A stretch of DNA of 64,000 bases. Origin: Pedobacter sp. Bi126. Lineage in GTDB: Bacteria > Bacteroidota > Bacteroidia > Sphingobacteriales > Sphingobacteriaceae. Below the pieces are notes generated by a model. It was not told the origin of the DNA. It ran no database searches and was given only the letters and a program-made list of their open reading frames with translations. The translations under genes and the position numbers were made by a program. Shown here one piece after another: positions 18,100 through 26,458 of this stretch. Numbering within the stretch: position 1 is the first letter of the stretch; every line of letters begins with the position of its first letter. The stretch lies in contig NZ_CAKKMS010000010.1 of assembly GCF_918698245.1 (NCBI RefSeq), forward strand, positions 1 through 64,000. Direction: 5' to 3'.

Positions 18100-18169
18100 C
18101 AAAACTATGGTCCCGGGCAGGTGCAACAGGTGAGCATGCTTAGAGAAAAAAATGATTTTTATTACATTT
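18100..18169 (-). promoter_or_regulatory. Degenerate CRP-type box plus -7 element upstream of the hemN operon
   Basis: TAGTTTTG (+ strand CAAAACTA, 18100-18107) is a perfect TAnnTTTG element 19 nt before the ATG at 18081. Exactly 40 bp upstream is AAAAATGA-TTTTTA-TTACATTT (18148-18169). It has three mismatches in 16 arm positions to AAAAGTGA-N6-TCACTTTT but keeps the TGA core, and the spacing equals that of the three stronger sites in this window. Confidence 0.65.
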
Positions 18170-18176
18170 TTTAGTT

Positions 18177-18435
18177 TGGCGTTGGGCGTTGGGGGTCGAT
18201 TAACCGATGTAAACAATTTGAGTCCAGCGTTTGGCGCTAGGAGCATAGCGTAGACTAACCGATTAAACAATTTGAGCCCAGAGTTTGGCGCTAGGAGCAT
18301 AGCGTAGACTAACCGATTAAACAATTTGAGCCCAGCGTTTGGCGCTAGGAGCATAGCGTAGACTAACCGATTAAACAATTTGAGCCCAGAGTTTGGCGCT
18401 AGGAGCATAGCGTAGACTAACCGATTAAACAGTTT
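18177..18435. repeat. 54-bp tandem minisatellite
   Basis: TTGGCGCTAG starts at 18231, 18285, 18339 and 18393, an exact 54-bp period, with a degenerate partial unit from about 18177. Each unit carries GGAGCATAGCGTAGACTAAC and a GATTAAACAATTTGAG segment. Units alternate CAGAG/CAGCG at one position. The 54-bp period gives an open 18-residue repeat on the minus strand (18091-18408), which I regard as accidental. The array sits directly upstream of the hemN operon promoter. Confidence 0.92.
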
Positions 18436-18729
18436 ACTGATGAATCACCCTGGGCAATGAACATAACCTATTGAATATGATCGTCATTCCCACGCAGGTG
18501 GGAATCCTAAAGCAATAAGATTACCAATCAATTACAGATTCTAAAATTGGCGTCGTCTCGACCGAAGCAAATGCGACGTGTTCCAAAGGAACTCCTTTGG
18601 AGGAGAAGTCTTTGGACTATGCCTTATATCCTGCTGAACTTATTTCAGCAGCTATAGATTAAAGATTCTTCACTGCGTTCAGAATGACAGGCTAAACAAT
18701 TAAACACTAACCACTTAGCAATGAGTAAA
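18436..18729. repeat. Cluster of short palindromic interspersed repeats
   Basis: No gene. Three palindromes follow each other: ATTCCCACGCAGGTGGGAAT (18486-18505), TCCAAAGGAACTCCTTTGGA (18582-18601) and CTGCTGAACTTATTTCAGCAG (18631-18651). Related sequences recur elsewhere in this window (near 40740-40780 and 51251-51308), which suggests REP-like elements. They lie just downstream of the receiver-CRP gene and may also act as transcription terminators. Confidence 0.6.
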
Positions 18730-19761
18730 TTACTGTTTAATGTTTCTGAGTTTTTCGATCGAGCGGATATTTATGGCATTACCTGTTTTATCGATCAGTT
18801 TTTCATCTTTAAAATCAGCAAGCATTCGGCTTACGGTTTCGCTGGCTGTACCTACCAATGCAGCAAGGTCATCACGAGAAATCCGGATGGTACAGCTGTC
18901 TTCAACACCGTCTCCAAATTTAGCCGCTACTTGCAGCAATGCTTCTGCCACACGCTTTCTTACCGAAGAGTAGGCGAGTTGAAGCATCTGCTTTCCTTTA
19001 TCGCGCACATTTCCTGATAGCAAAGCGATAAATTTTTTGGATACGGCCTGATGGTTGAGCAGGTACTCCATAAAATCTGTTTTGGGGATCTGGATAATGT
19101 CTGATTCGGTTAAAGTTGCAGCATTATCGGCATACACTTCCCCGTTGCACAAACTTTCGTACCCAAAAAAATCGCCGTCATGATACAGATTGGAAGAAAG
19201 TTCCCTGCCATCTTTGAAACGTTTATATGTTTTTACCTGCCCTTTAACCAAATAATACAAATGGCTAGGTTCATCCCCTTCCACATAAATGATCTGCTTG
19301 TTGCCAATTGGTCTTAATTTGCCCTTTTTACGAAGCTCATCCATGACCGTTTCACTGTTGCCTGCACTTGAATTAAAGCCAGCTGACTGTTGTTTCTTTT
19401 TAAACCTGCTTTCTATGGCCTTAAAAAGTTCTATATCATCAAACGGTTTGGTGAGGTAATCATCTGCACCCATTTCCATTCCTTTTCGCATGTCTGCCCG
19501 CTCGGTTTTTGCCGTAATGAAGATAAAAGGGATATTGGCCGTTTTTTGGTTTTTGTTCAGTAGGTATAGTACACCATAACCATCAAGTTCTGGCATCATG
19601 ATATCACAAAGAATCACATCAGGCAAATGGTTCAGAGCCATTTCTACACCGAGTTTACCATGTTTGGCGGTAAAAGTCTGGTAACCTGCCAGATCAAGCA
19701 CCTCAGCTGTACTTTCCCTTATGTCGTCATTATCTTCAATAATCAAAACTTTCTTGTTCAT
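18730..19761 (-). CDS. Response regulator fused to CRP/FNR-family DNA-binding module
   Basis: 343 residues. Residues 1-120 are a receiver domain (IIEDNDD, phospho-acceptor in DVILCDIMMPE, Thr in FITAKT, Lys in LTKPFDD). A linker leads to a cyclic-nucleotide-binding fold (about 145-260, GNKQIIYVEGDEPSHLYYLVKG) and a CRP-type winged HTH (about 275-343) with the recognition helix in DDLAALVGTASETVSRML. Receivers usually join OmpR, NarL or NtrC outputs; a CRP/FNR output is uncommon. It lies 24 nt after a FixL-like kinase, so it is the likely partner. I infer that it binds the AAAAGTGA-N6-TCACTTTT boxes. Confidence 0.9.
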   Translation of the reverse strand: MNKKVLIIEDNDDIRESTAEVLDLAGYQTFTAKHGKLGVEMALNHLPDVILCDIMMPELDGYGVLYLLNKNQKTANIPFIFITAKTERADMRKGMEMGADDYLTKPFDDIELFKAIESRFKKKQQSAGFNSSAGNSETVMDELRKKGKLRPIGNKQIIYVEGDEPSHLYYLVKGQVKTYKRFKDGRELSSNLYHDGDFFGYESLCNGEVYADNAATLTESDIIQIPKTDFMEYLLNHQAVSKKFIALLSGNVRDKGKQMLQLAYSSVRKRVAEALLQVAAKFGDGVEDSCTIRISRDDLAALVGTASETVSRMLADFKDEKLIDKTGNAINIRSIEKLRNIKQ

Positions 19762-19785
19762 GGAGATTGGGTGTTTAATTATAAA

Positions 19786-20985
19786 TTATTTACCGGGCGC
19801 AAAGGTGAGTGTAAAAGTGGTACCTGAGTTTTGTTCGCTCTGGCAGGCTACGGTACCATTCATCAGACCTACATATCTTTTTACAATGTTCAGGCCTAAA
19901 CCAGTGCCAGGGATGTCGCCCGTATTGTGTGCCCTGAAAAATGGTTCGAACAGATTTTGCTGATCTATTTTTGGAATTCCGATTCCATTGTCTTTCACCT
20001 CCAAAATGAGTTCATCATCTTTTAAAATAGAATTGAACTGGATCAAGGTATCTGCTCCAGAGTATTTTATCGAATTGGAAATCAGGTTAATGACACAGTT
20101 TTTCAACAGGTTCGGATCGAGGTAAACTTCGGCGGTTGTACCGGTGTGCTCGTAAATAATGTGCTGGTTCTCTTTGGTCATCATCTGCATTTCTTCAGCT
20201 ATTTCTTCAGCAAAACTGATGATATTGAAAGATTGTGCCGATGCTTCCACTTTTCCTGCTTCAAGTTTTTCCAATGAAAGGAAGTCGTTCAGGATCGTAG
20301 TGAGGTTGTTGATCGAATTTTTGATTTTCAGTGTATGTTTTTCTACACTGGCCACATCATGCCTGGAGGTATATTTATCGATTAAGGAAGCCGATAATTG
20401 TATCGAACTGAGTGGTGTTCTAAACTCATGCGAGGCCATAGAAACAAACCTTGTTTTGAGCTGATTGAGTTCTTTCTCTTTCTGAAAAAGCGCCTGCATA
20501 TTTTCTTTGGCCATTTCGAGTTCGGATACCAGCTTTACCAGATCGTGTGTGCGTTCCTTGATCTTGACCTCTAATTTTTCGGTATAGCTTCTGATCTGCT
20601 CTTCATTGGCCTTTTCTTTACTCAGATCGTGGATAAAACCGGTATAAATTTTACGGTCGCTAAATTTTACTTCGCTTACCCCCAGCCTGAAAGGAAAAAC
20701 CGAGCCATCTTTGCGCTTGCCAGAAACTTCTCTTCCAATCCCTATAATGTGTTTCTGCCCCGTATGTTCATATCTGGATAAGTAGCCATCATGGCGCGAA
20801 TGATCAGGTTCTGGCATTAACACCGATACGTTTTTTCCAACCAGTTCTGCTCTGCCATAACCAAAAAGCTCAAGTGCAGCCGGGTTTAAATGTTCTATAA
20901 TCCCTTTATCATCAATGGTTATAATCCCATCAATGGCATTTTCAATAATGGCATCTAAAAATTTCGATCTATCCATGTAATACAT
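19786..20985 (-). CDS. FixL-like haem-PAS oxygen-sensing histidine kinase
   Basis: 399 residues (ATG 20985; MDRSKFL at 20976 is an alternative). The PAS domain (about 8-125) shows the FixL haem-pocket residues at the spacing known from Bradyrhizobium FixL: His65 (RHDGY, proximal ligand H200), Arg71 (R206), His79-Ile80 (H214-I215), Arg85 (R220), Leu101 (L236) and Val103 (I238). A coiled coil (about 125-180) leads to HisKA with SMASHEFRTPL and HATPase motifs (VINLISNSIKYS, DNGIGIPK, GTGLGLNIVK). No membrane helices. It sits between an NMO-like gene and a receiver-CRP regulator in one operon. Haem binding is predicted, not shown. Confidence 0.88.
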   Translation of the reverse strand: MYYMDRSKFLDAIIENAIDGIITIDDKGIIEHLNPAALELFGYGRAELVGKNVSVLMPEPDHSRHDGYLSRYEHTGQKHIIGIGREVSGKRKDGSVFPFRLGVSEVKFSDRKIYTGFIHDLSKEKANEEQIRSYTEKLEVKIKERTHDLVKLVSELEMAKENMQALFQKEKELNQLKTRFVSMASHEFRTPLSSIQLSASLIDKYTSRHDVASVEKHTLKIKNSINNLTTILNDFLSLEKLEAGKVEASAQSFNIISFAEEIAEEMQMMTKENQHIIYEHTGTTAEVYLDPNLLKNCVINLISNSIKYSGADTLIQFNSILKDDELILEVKDNGIGIPKIDQQNLFEPFFRAHNTGDIPGTGLGLNIVKRYVGLMNGTVACQSEQNSGTTFTLTFAPGK

Positions 20986-21033
20986 CAGTATATCCTCGTA
21001 AATATAGAAAAGTTATTTGCGATCTTTTTTCTC

Positions 21034-22815
21034 TTATTCAACAATCAATCCGTCCAGTTTGTCTTTCGACTTCGCCAGCTGTTCATATAATCCTTTTAAT
21101 TCCCCGGAAGCCTGATCTGCAACCTCGGCAAAAAGATTTTTATAATAATTAATCCCTTCAGCCAATTGGAGTTTAAATGCGTTTAACTGCTTCCTTTTTT
21201 TATCGCTAAAATGTTGAAGCTGTTGTTTAATGTCTTCCTGAAGATAATCGATATAAAGATTGAGTTCTTTGATGAATATATGTGGCCGTTCTACCTGCCT
21301 CAACAAGTTAATTTTCCCGTAAATATGGCCAACCATTTCATCAAATGAATATACATCAGAAAAATAGGCCATGTTTGGCCCCGGACAAATGGCTACTGCG
21401 GTGCTTTCTTTGGGTTTGGCCATATTATATTTGAGATAGGTAGCGGCGCATAAGCCCTCACAAAGGCAAACTTTTTCGGTTACCAGATTAAACTGCTTTT
21501 GATATTCGCCTGCGGATAGGCCGGCAGTTTTAAGACTTTTGATTTTTAAGTGCTGATATTCGCGGGATGCCGTACAGATGGCCTGCTCAGTAAATTCGGT
21601 ATTGTTGCAAAGGTATTTTTTGGTACATGGGCTTCCCGGCCTGCCCTTTTCAATCCGCTCGGCACGTTGGCGTTCTATTGTACTGTTTTTAAAATTATTA
21701 AACTGAATACCCAGCGGAGAGGCTCCACTCAGGTAAAAATCGCTTTCTGTTGAACTGGCCAATTGCGCCAATGTTTCGGCATCTACATTCGTTACTTCGG
21801 GTACCAATAGGAACGGGCTTCCCCAACCTGTGGCATCGAGATTGTAGTGTTGAAGGAGGAAATCGTGTTCTGCAGCCGTACCAATCCCACCCTGAACACT
21901 TACCCGCTGTTTGGGCTGTTTTTCTGTTGGGATTCCCTTTTGCACTAAAGCAGATTGGTACATGTTAAAAAGCTCAGCAAGCATATCGTTTTTTTTGAGC
22001 TTAAATTCTTCCAAAATTGGGCCCAGTAAATAGCCTTCTGTTGCAAATGCATGGCCACCACAGTTTAAGCCCGACTCTATCCTGAATTCTGAAACCCATA
22101 AACCCTTTTTTGCCAAAAATTTAGCCTGGATCAGTGCCGATCTGAAGTCGCTAACCTTTAAGATGATTTTCTTTTTCAGCTTGCCATTTTCATCAGGAAA
22201 AAAGTCTTCAAAATTTTCCATATAGCTGTATAATTTCGGGTTCATGCCGGCAGAGAGTACAACAGAGGCGTTCAGCTTACTTTCCGCAAAACCACGGAGT
22301 GCACTTAAGGCATCGGTATTGAGATCGCCAGTGTATTGGTCATCTACATAATTCATTTTATCTACCTTGGCCATAATATTCACATCAATAGCCCCCATCC
22401 GCATTGCATTTTTTAAAAGCGCCTGGAAGGTCTGCTTGGTTTCACCTTCGGGATAGTCCAGCATCAGTTCGTAACCATGTTTTAATTTAGACCTATCAGG
22501 AAGTAGTTCGAAATAACGGCATATATCATTTCCGGCACTAAAATCCTGTTTTTTTAAGGCTTTAAAATCGTCGGTTATCGTTTCCAGCAAAAAATTGAGG
22601 TATGCAGTGATGCGTCTACTCCGGCAGTCAGCTGCTCCTTTTGGAATCGCTTCGAAATGAACCGCCCGGTTTTTTGAATGATAAGCCCGCATGCGCTCGA
22701 TCAGTTCATCATCAACAATAGACAGCACTGATGAAATACCGTACCTGGCAACTTTTAATGGCGTATCAATAGAATAGCCGAGGCCTAATACAGGGATATG
22801 GAATGAATGTGGCAT
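21034..22815 (-). CDS. Uncharacterised nitronate-monooxygenase-like TIM-barrel protein with cysteine cluster
   Basis: 593 residues. The first ~380 look like a FMN-type TIM barrel. The start IPVLGLGYSIDTPLKVARYG resembles 'GGMG...PELAAAV'-type beginnings; ESGLNCGGHAF (246-257) resembles the NMO 'EAGGH' motif; and VQGGIGTAAE (307-316) with ATGWGSPFLLVPE resembles 'GGI....GADGV..GTRFL..PE'. The next part has seven cysteines (397, 403, 414, 450, 452, 456, 477), including CLCEGLC, which could hold an Fe-S cluster. The last ~100 residues are helical. It heads an operon with the FixL-like kinase and receiver-CRP regulator and has a strong regulatory box. Reaction unknown. Confidence 0.7.
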   Translation of the reverse strand: MPHSFHIPVLGLGYSIDTPLKVARYGISSVLSIVDDELIERMRAYHSKNRAVHFEAIPKGAADCRSRRITAYLNFLLETITDDFKALKKQDFSAGNDICRYFELLPDRSKLKHGYELMLDYPEGETKQTFQALLKNAMRMGAIDVNIMAKVDKMNYVDDQYTGDLNTDALSALRGFAESKLNASVVLSAGMNPKLYSYMENFEDFFPDENGKLKKKIILKVSDFRSALIQAKFLAKKGLWVSEFRIESGLNCGGHAFATEGYLLGPILEEFKLKKNDMLAELFNMYQSALVQKGIPTEKQPKQRVSVQGGIGTAAEHDFLLQHYNLDATGWGSPFLLVPEVTNVDAETLAQLASSTESDFYLSGASPLGIQFNNFKNSTIERQRAERIEKGRPGSPCTKKYLCNNTEFTEQAICTASREYQHLKIKSLKTAGLSAGEYQKQFNLVTEKVCLCEGLCAATYLKYNMAKPKESTAVAICPGPNMAYFSDVYSFDEMVGHIYGKINLLRQVERPHIFIKELNLYIDYLQEDIKQQLQHFSDKKRKQLNAFKLQLAEGINYYKNLFAEVADQASGELKGLYEQLAKSKDKLDGLIVE

Positions 22816-22870
22816 GGTGTTTCGTAATAATGTTTGGCCTTTTACAATAAAAAGCCGATGATTTCGACAG

Positions 22871-22940
22871 CAAAACTATTATAGTTGAACTGGTCTGGAG
22901 ATGATGCCTGTCAAAACGAAAAGTGAGTGAGGTCACTTTT
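22871..22940 (-). promoter_or_regulatory. CRP/FNR-type box plus -7 element upstream of the NMO-like/FixL/receiver-CRP operon
   Basis: AAAAGTGA-GTGAGG-TCACTTTT lies at 22919-22940 with perfect arms. Exactly 40 bp downstream is TAGTTTTG on the minus strand (22871-22878), a perfect TAnnTTTG, 55 nt before ATG 22815. Because the operon encodes a CRP-type regulator, this is most simply read as autoregulation. Confidence 0.85.
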
Positions 22941-23422
22941 TAACGTTTTATAATACCAAACTTGACATACTATTATAGCAGGCCCCATTCGCTTAGCAGG
23001 CGAAATATTCAATACCCTTAATATCAAAATCGATTACTGAGTTCCTTTTCGCGATTATAAATTTCCATACCATCTCCATTATCGCAATCCACATTACGGT
23101 AATCTGCATTACGATAATTCAATATAAGTTTTTTCCTAAATTATTAGTGTGGTTATTTTTATCATTGTCGTAGTATTTCGCATATAGTATGCCCTTTCGT
23201 AAGCCATAAATTTTATTAGCAAAAATACAGTGGTTGAATTAACTTGCAATTGATGTAGATTTGGATGATTGAGGCAGTTTTCCCTAAAACCGTCTTTGAA
23301 GGCTGATTTTTCATCTGCTGCAGCAATTTTATCGTAGGTAGGAAGGATTGCTTTCCCGAAAAGTCGGGACAGCCTGTCGTTGCTCTCCCAACGATATCAC
23401 ATTTTGGAATCTGTTATTTCTG
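22941..23422. other. Non-coding stretch with a TCCCGA/TCGGGA palindrome
   Basis: No gene is supported in these 482 bp. A palindrome TCCCGAAAAGTCGGGA lies at 23354-23369, just downstream of the NimA-like gene, and may serve as its terminator. Similar palindromes occur at 39387-39401 and 40558-40573. The segment near 23060-23125 has a few short direct repeats (CATTACG, GCAATCCACATTACGG). Confidence 0.55.
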
Positions 23423-23878
23423 TCAATCAACACTATCGTTTACCTCGAATCTACCTGTTTTAAGATGAAAGATAATTTTGAACACGATAAGATCTTCATC
23501 ATAAGTATCTTTTTTGCCAGTTCCATGCGATGGTTGCTCCGAAGGTGTACTGGTTAAAGGCATCATCCGATGGATAATTCCCTGAAGGGCTCTTTGTTTT
23601 TCTGCAGCATCCGTAATTTCTTCAAACTTGCCCCAGCACACCACACTTTTCCAGTTATAAGTATCGCGGATCTGATCGGTCTGAAAGCATACCTGAGGGT
23701 TACTTTTCATCATCCTGATTTTTTGCCCCGGAGCAGAATGGGCGTAGACCATGCCGCTGCTGTACACATAATTAATGGGCACAATGTAACTCAGCCCATG
23801 AGCATGGCAGGCCAAACGGCCAATATATTGTTCCTTAAGGAGCTTTTCTATATCCTCTTCTTCTAGTTTTCCTAACAT
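23423..23878 (-). CDS. Pyridoxamine 5'-phosphate oxidase-like (NimA-type) flavoprotein
   Basis: 151 residues from ATG 23878 (MLGKLEEEDIEKLL), preferred over an AT-rich extension to 23908 that would reach into the upstream gene. The split-barrel pattern IGRLACHAHGLSYIVPINYVYSSG followed by HSAPGQKIRMMKSNPQVCFQ matches the NimA/PNPOx-like family, which binds FMN and reduces small compounds. It follows the alcohol dehydrogenase by 26 bp and is probably in the same transcript. Substrate unknown. Confidence 0.85.
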   Translation of the reverse strand: MLGKLEEEDIEKLLKEQYIGRLACHAHGLSYIVPINYVYSSGMVYAHSAPGQKIRMMKSNPQVCFQTDQIRDTYNWKSVVCWGKFEEITDAAEKQRALQGIIHRMMPLTSTPSEQPSHGTGKKDTYDEDLIVFKIIFHLKTGRFEVNDSVD

Positions 23879-23904
23879 CTTACAAAAATTATATTTATTA
23901 TAAA

Positions 23905-24939
23905 TCAAGCTCCCGCAATATCCAAAACAATCCGGCCATCAATCTCGCCCTTTTTCATTTGATCGAACACATTATTGATATCTTCCAGTTTTGCTGATTT
24001 AACCTGCGCCCTTACCTTTCCATCTACCGCAAATTCGATCGCTTCCTGCATATCCTTTCTTGTGCCGACAATAGAACCCCTGATGGTTATCCTGTTCAAC
24101 ACGGTATCGAATATGGGAAGGTCGAAACTGCCCGGAGGTAGTCCGTTTAGGGATAAGGTGCCTTTTCTGCGCAATGCCGAAAGCCCTTGACTAAAAGCAA
24201 CAGGTGTTACTGCCGTAACCAATACGCCGTGCATACCCCCGGTTTGTTTTTTAAGAAATTCACCTGGGTCATGCTCAAGCGCATTAACAACAATGTCTGC
24301 ACCGAGTTTTCTGGCCATCTCCAGTTTATCGTTTGCAATGTCAATCGCGGCAACCTGAAAGCCCATGGCCTTTGCATACTGAACCCCAAGATGGCCGAGC
24401 CCGCCAATACCAGATATGGCTACCCACTCACCTGCTTTTGCATCGGTTTCTTTTAAACCTTTGTATACGGTAACCCCGGCACAGATAATCGGCGCCATTT
24501 CTGCAAAATTTACGTGCGAAGGAAAATGCGCAACATACCTGGAATCGGCAATGACATATTCTGCAAAACCTCCATCAACACTATAGCCTCCATTTTGCTG
24601 CTCATAGCATAATGTTTCCCAACCGGTTAAGCAGAACTCGCAACAGCCACATGCACTATATAACCAAGGCACACCAACCACATCTCCTTCCTTAACAGTT
24701 TTAACATCATGTCCCATTGCCGCTACCAGTCCAATGGCTTCGTGGCCTGGCACCAATGGCATTTTTGATTTTACCGGCCAGTCTCCATTACAGGCATGCA
24801 GATCGGTATGGCATACCCCGCATGAAATTACCTTAACCAAAATCTCATATTGATTGAGTGGTCTAACCGGAAGTTCTTCTATGGCCAGTGGTCCTCCATA
24901 TTCATGGATAACTGCGGCTTTCATTGTTTTAGGATACAT
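23905..24939 (-). CDS. Zinc-dependent alcohol dehydrogenase
   Basis: 344 residues of the medium-chain dehydrogenase family. Catalytic zinc ligands are in CGVCHTDLHACNGDW and GHEAIG, and structural zinc ligands in CGCCEFCLTGWETLC. The NAD site is GIGGLGHLGVQYAKAMG. Length and motifs match AdhP-type ethanol/propanol dehydrogenases that interconvert alcohols and aldehydes. ATG 24924 (MKAAVIHEYGG) is a possible alternative start. It lies 55 bp after a universal stress protein gene and before a NimA-like gene, a grouping that fits low-oxygen or fermentative stress. No regulatory box was found for it. Confidence 0.93.
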   Translation of the reverse strand: MYPKTMKAAVIHEYGGPLAIEELPVRPLNQYEILVKVISCGVCHTDLHACNGDWPVKSKMPLVPGHEAIGLVAAMGHDVKTVKEGDVVGVPWLYSACGCCEFCLTGWETLCYEQQNGGYSVDGGFAEYVIADSRYVAHFPSHVNFAEMAPIICAGVTVYKGLKETDAKAGEWVAISGIGGLGHLGVQYAKAMGFQVAAIDIANDKLEMARKLGADIVVNALEHDPGEFLKKQTGGMHGVLVTAVTPVAFSQGLSALRRKGTLSLNGLPPGSFDLPIFDTVLNRITIRGSIVGTRKDMQEAIEFAVDGKVRAQVKSAKLEDINNVFDQMKKGEIDGRIVLDIAGA

Positions 24940-24994
24940 ATATGCTGTTTTACAATAGATTTTTAATAATTGAATTTTATCTGGTGATGAATTA

Positions 24995-25870
24995 TTACAT
25001 CGGAATGTTGTGTGATGGCGGTAAAACCAAAAGCGGGATCTGAATATGATCTGACATGTTCAGGGTATAGCTGCCTTTAAGCAGGCGATGAAAAAAACCG
25101 TGTTTTCGATGCACCATGGTCAGGATATCGATCTGTCCGTTTTCTACGATCCAATCTAAACCATCCTTAATCTGTTCACTGTTTATATGCCTATGGTAAA
25201 TATTTCTATAGTTGACCCGATCGGCAACCCGGTTTAAAAAATCTTCGGTTGTATGCTTATAAGCTTCTGGTTCTGATTTTGAACTACCGGTATGTGTAAT
25301 GAGTATATCGGCATTAAAAGGTTTTGCAAATTCGGCAAGTGTACATAAAACAGGGATATCACTATGGCTAAAATCTGTGGCAAAAGCAATTTTTTTAGGT
25401 TTCTTAAACCTATACCCTGCAGGGATAAGCAAAACAGGTATTTCCTCCCCGATAATTTTTCTGGCAACACTGCCCACAAGCGTTTTGGTTAACTTATCTG
25501 CATGGTTCAATCCGGCCACAACGAGGTTCATTTTACACTCGGTAAAATACTTGCTAACCTCTTGTTCAACCTCGCCACGAACAGTTCTCCCAAACACCTC
25601 TGCTTTAAAACCAAGCTCATGATGGGCTTTTTTATATTTTTCTTCCACCTTTTCGACCATTTTGTCCAAGGCTTTTTTAGCATTGTCTTCTATAAGCTTA
25701 TATTCTTCAAGTGGCCATACCAGAGATGCCGCAGCGGGAGAAAACTCCGGAACCTGAAAAACATTTAACAGTTCTACCCGGGCACCAATACCATGGGCCA
25801 GATCTGTTGCATAATCGGCTGCGTTCTCTGCCGTTGCAGAGAAATCAACAGGTACCAGGATTTTTTTCAT
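24995..25870 (-). CDS. Tandem-domain universal stress protein
   Basis: 291 residues with two UspA domains. The first (about 1-145) begins KKILVPVDFSATAENAADYA and ends with GSVARKIIGEEIPVLLIPAG. The second (about 150-291) starts KIAFATDFSHSD and ends SDHIQIPLLVLPP. The first domain has the G-x2-G-type nucleotide loop; the second lacks it. No membrane or signal sequence, so cytosolic. It is probably the first gene of an operon with adh and the NimA-like gene. In other bacteria such proteins are induced by starvation or oxygen limitation. Confidence 0.9.
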   Translation of the reverse strand: MKKILVPVDFSATAENAADYATDLAHGIGARVELLNVFQVPEFSPAAASLVWPLEEYKLIEDNAKKALDKMVEKVEEKYKKAHHELGFKAEVFGRTVRGEVEQEVSKYFTECKMNLVVAGLNHADKLTKTLVGSVARKIIGEEIPVLLIPAGYRFKKPKKIAFATDFSHSDIPVLCTLAEFAKPFNADILITHTGSSKSEPEAYKHTTEDFLNRVADRVNYRNIYHRHINSEQIKDGLDWIVENGQIDILTMVHRKHGFFHRLLKGSYTLNMSDHIQIPLLVLPPSHNIPM

Positions 25871-26092
25871 AATGGGTCTTTTTTGATCGGTATAAAGTTT
25901 GTAAAAAGCCTATGTTAAAAATATGAGCCCCATCAGTTATTAAAATGATTTTCCCGGTGTTACCATTTAAGTGCCCGATCATTATGATGATAGGCTAAAG
26001 AAATATTTAGACTAATTATCATTACCACAAAAAATGATTAAATCAGCATGCTTTCCGTAATTTTAATGTTTCAAATTATCCCATTATACAAA

Positions 26093-26458
26093 ATGAGTGT
26101 CCATATAGGCTTAATGATCTGGAAGGAAATGAAGCAGAAAGATATCTCTGTTTCAGACATTGCCGCCGCCCTTGAGATCAGCAAAACAAAAACGCAGGAG
26201 ATGCTGAATACCGCAACTATCGATATTCTTACTTTGGTCCGCGTGAGTGAAATCCTGAACTATAATTTTTTCAGCTATTACGAAAGTGGAAAGGTTTTCT
26301 CGAAGATGGAGTTACAGGAGAAACAAAGACTTGCAGCAGAAGTAGACCGTTTGAAGGCTTTACTTAACGAAAAGAACAAAGCCCTCGAACTTCAGGAAAG
26401 GTTAAATAAGATTCAGCTCAGCACGATTTCACTGTTGGAAAAAGGGCAGTTTAGATAA
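26093..26458 (+). CDS. Small helix-turn-helix protein with C-terminal coiled coil
   Basis: 121 residues from ATG 26093 (MSVHIGLMIWKEMKQKDIS); a longer frame begins at 26048 but its extra residues look unlike a natural N-terminus. Residues 1-70 have an XRE-like pattern (KDISVSDIAAALEISKTKTQEML ... LVRVSEILNYNFFSYY). Residues 75-115 form a charged coiled coil (EVDRLKALLNEKNKALELQERL), likely for dimerisation. It is divergent from the universal stress gene. Target unknown. Confidence 0.7.
   Translation: MSVHIGLMIWKEMKQKDISVSDIAAALEISKTKTQEMLNTATIDILTLVRVSEILNYNFFSYYESGKVFSKMELQEKQRLAAEVDRLKALLNEKNKALELQERLNKIQLSTISLLEKGQFR

Noticed and set aside
18091..18408. A 105-residue frame of repeated 18-residue units
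   Set aside because: It is an artefact of a minisatellite whose period is a multiple of three; it ends in non-repeat sequence with no signal, and a known operon promoter lies inside it.
18177..18435. Possible CRISPR array
   Set aside because: Units are contiguous 54-bp copies without variable spacers, and no cas gene is in the window.
18433..18448. ACTGA-TGAA-TCACC as a further box
   Set aside because: The spacer is four instead of six, there are no A/T-run arms, and no matching -7 element was found at the required distance.
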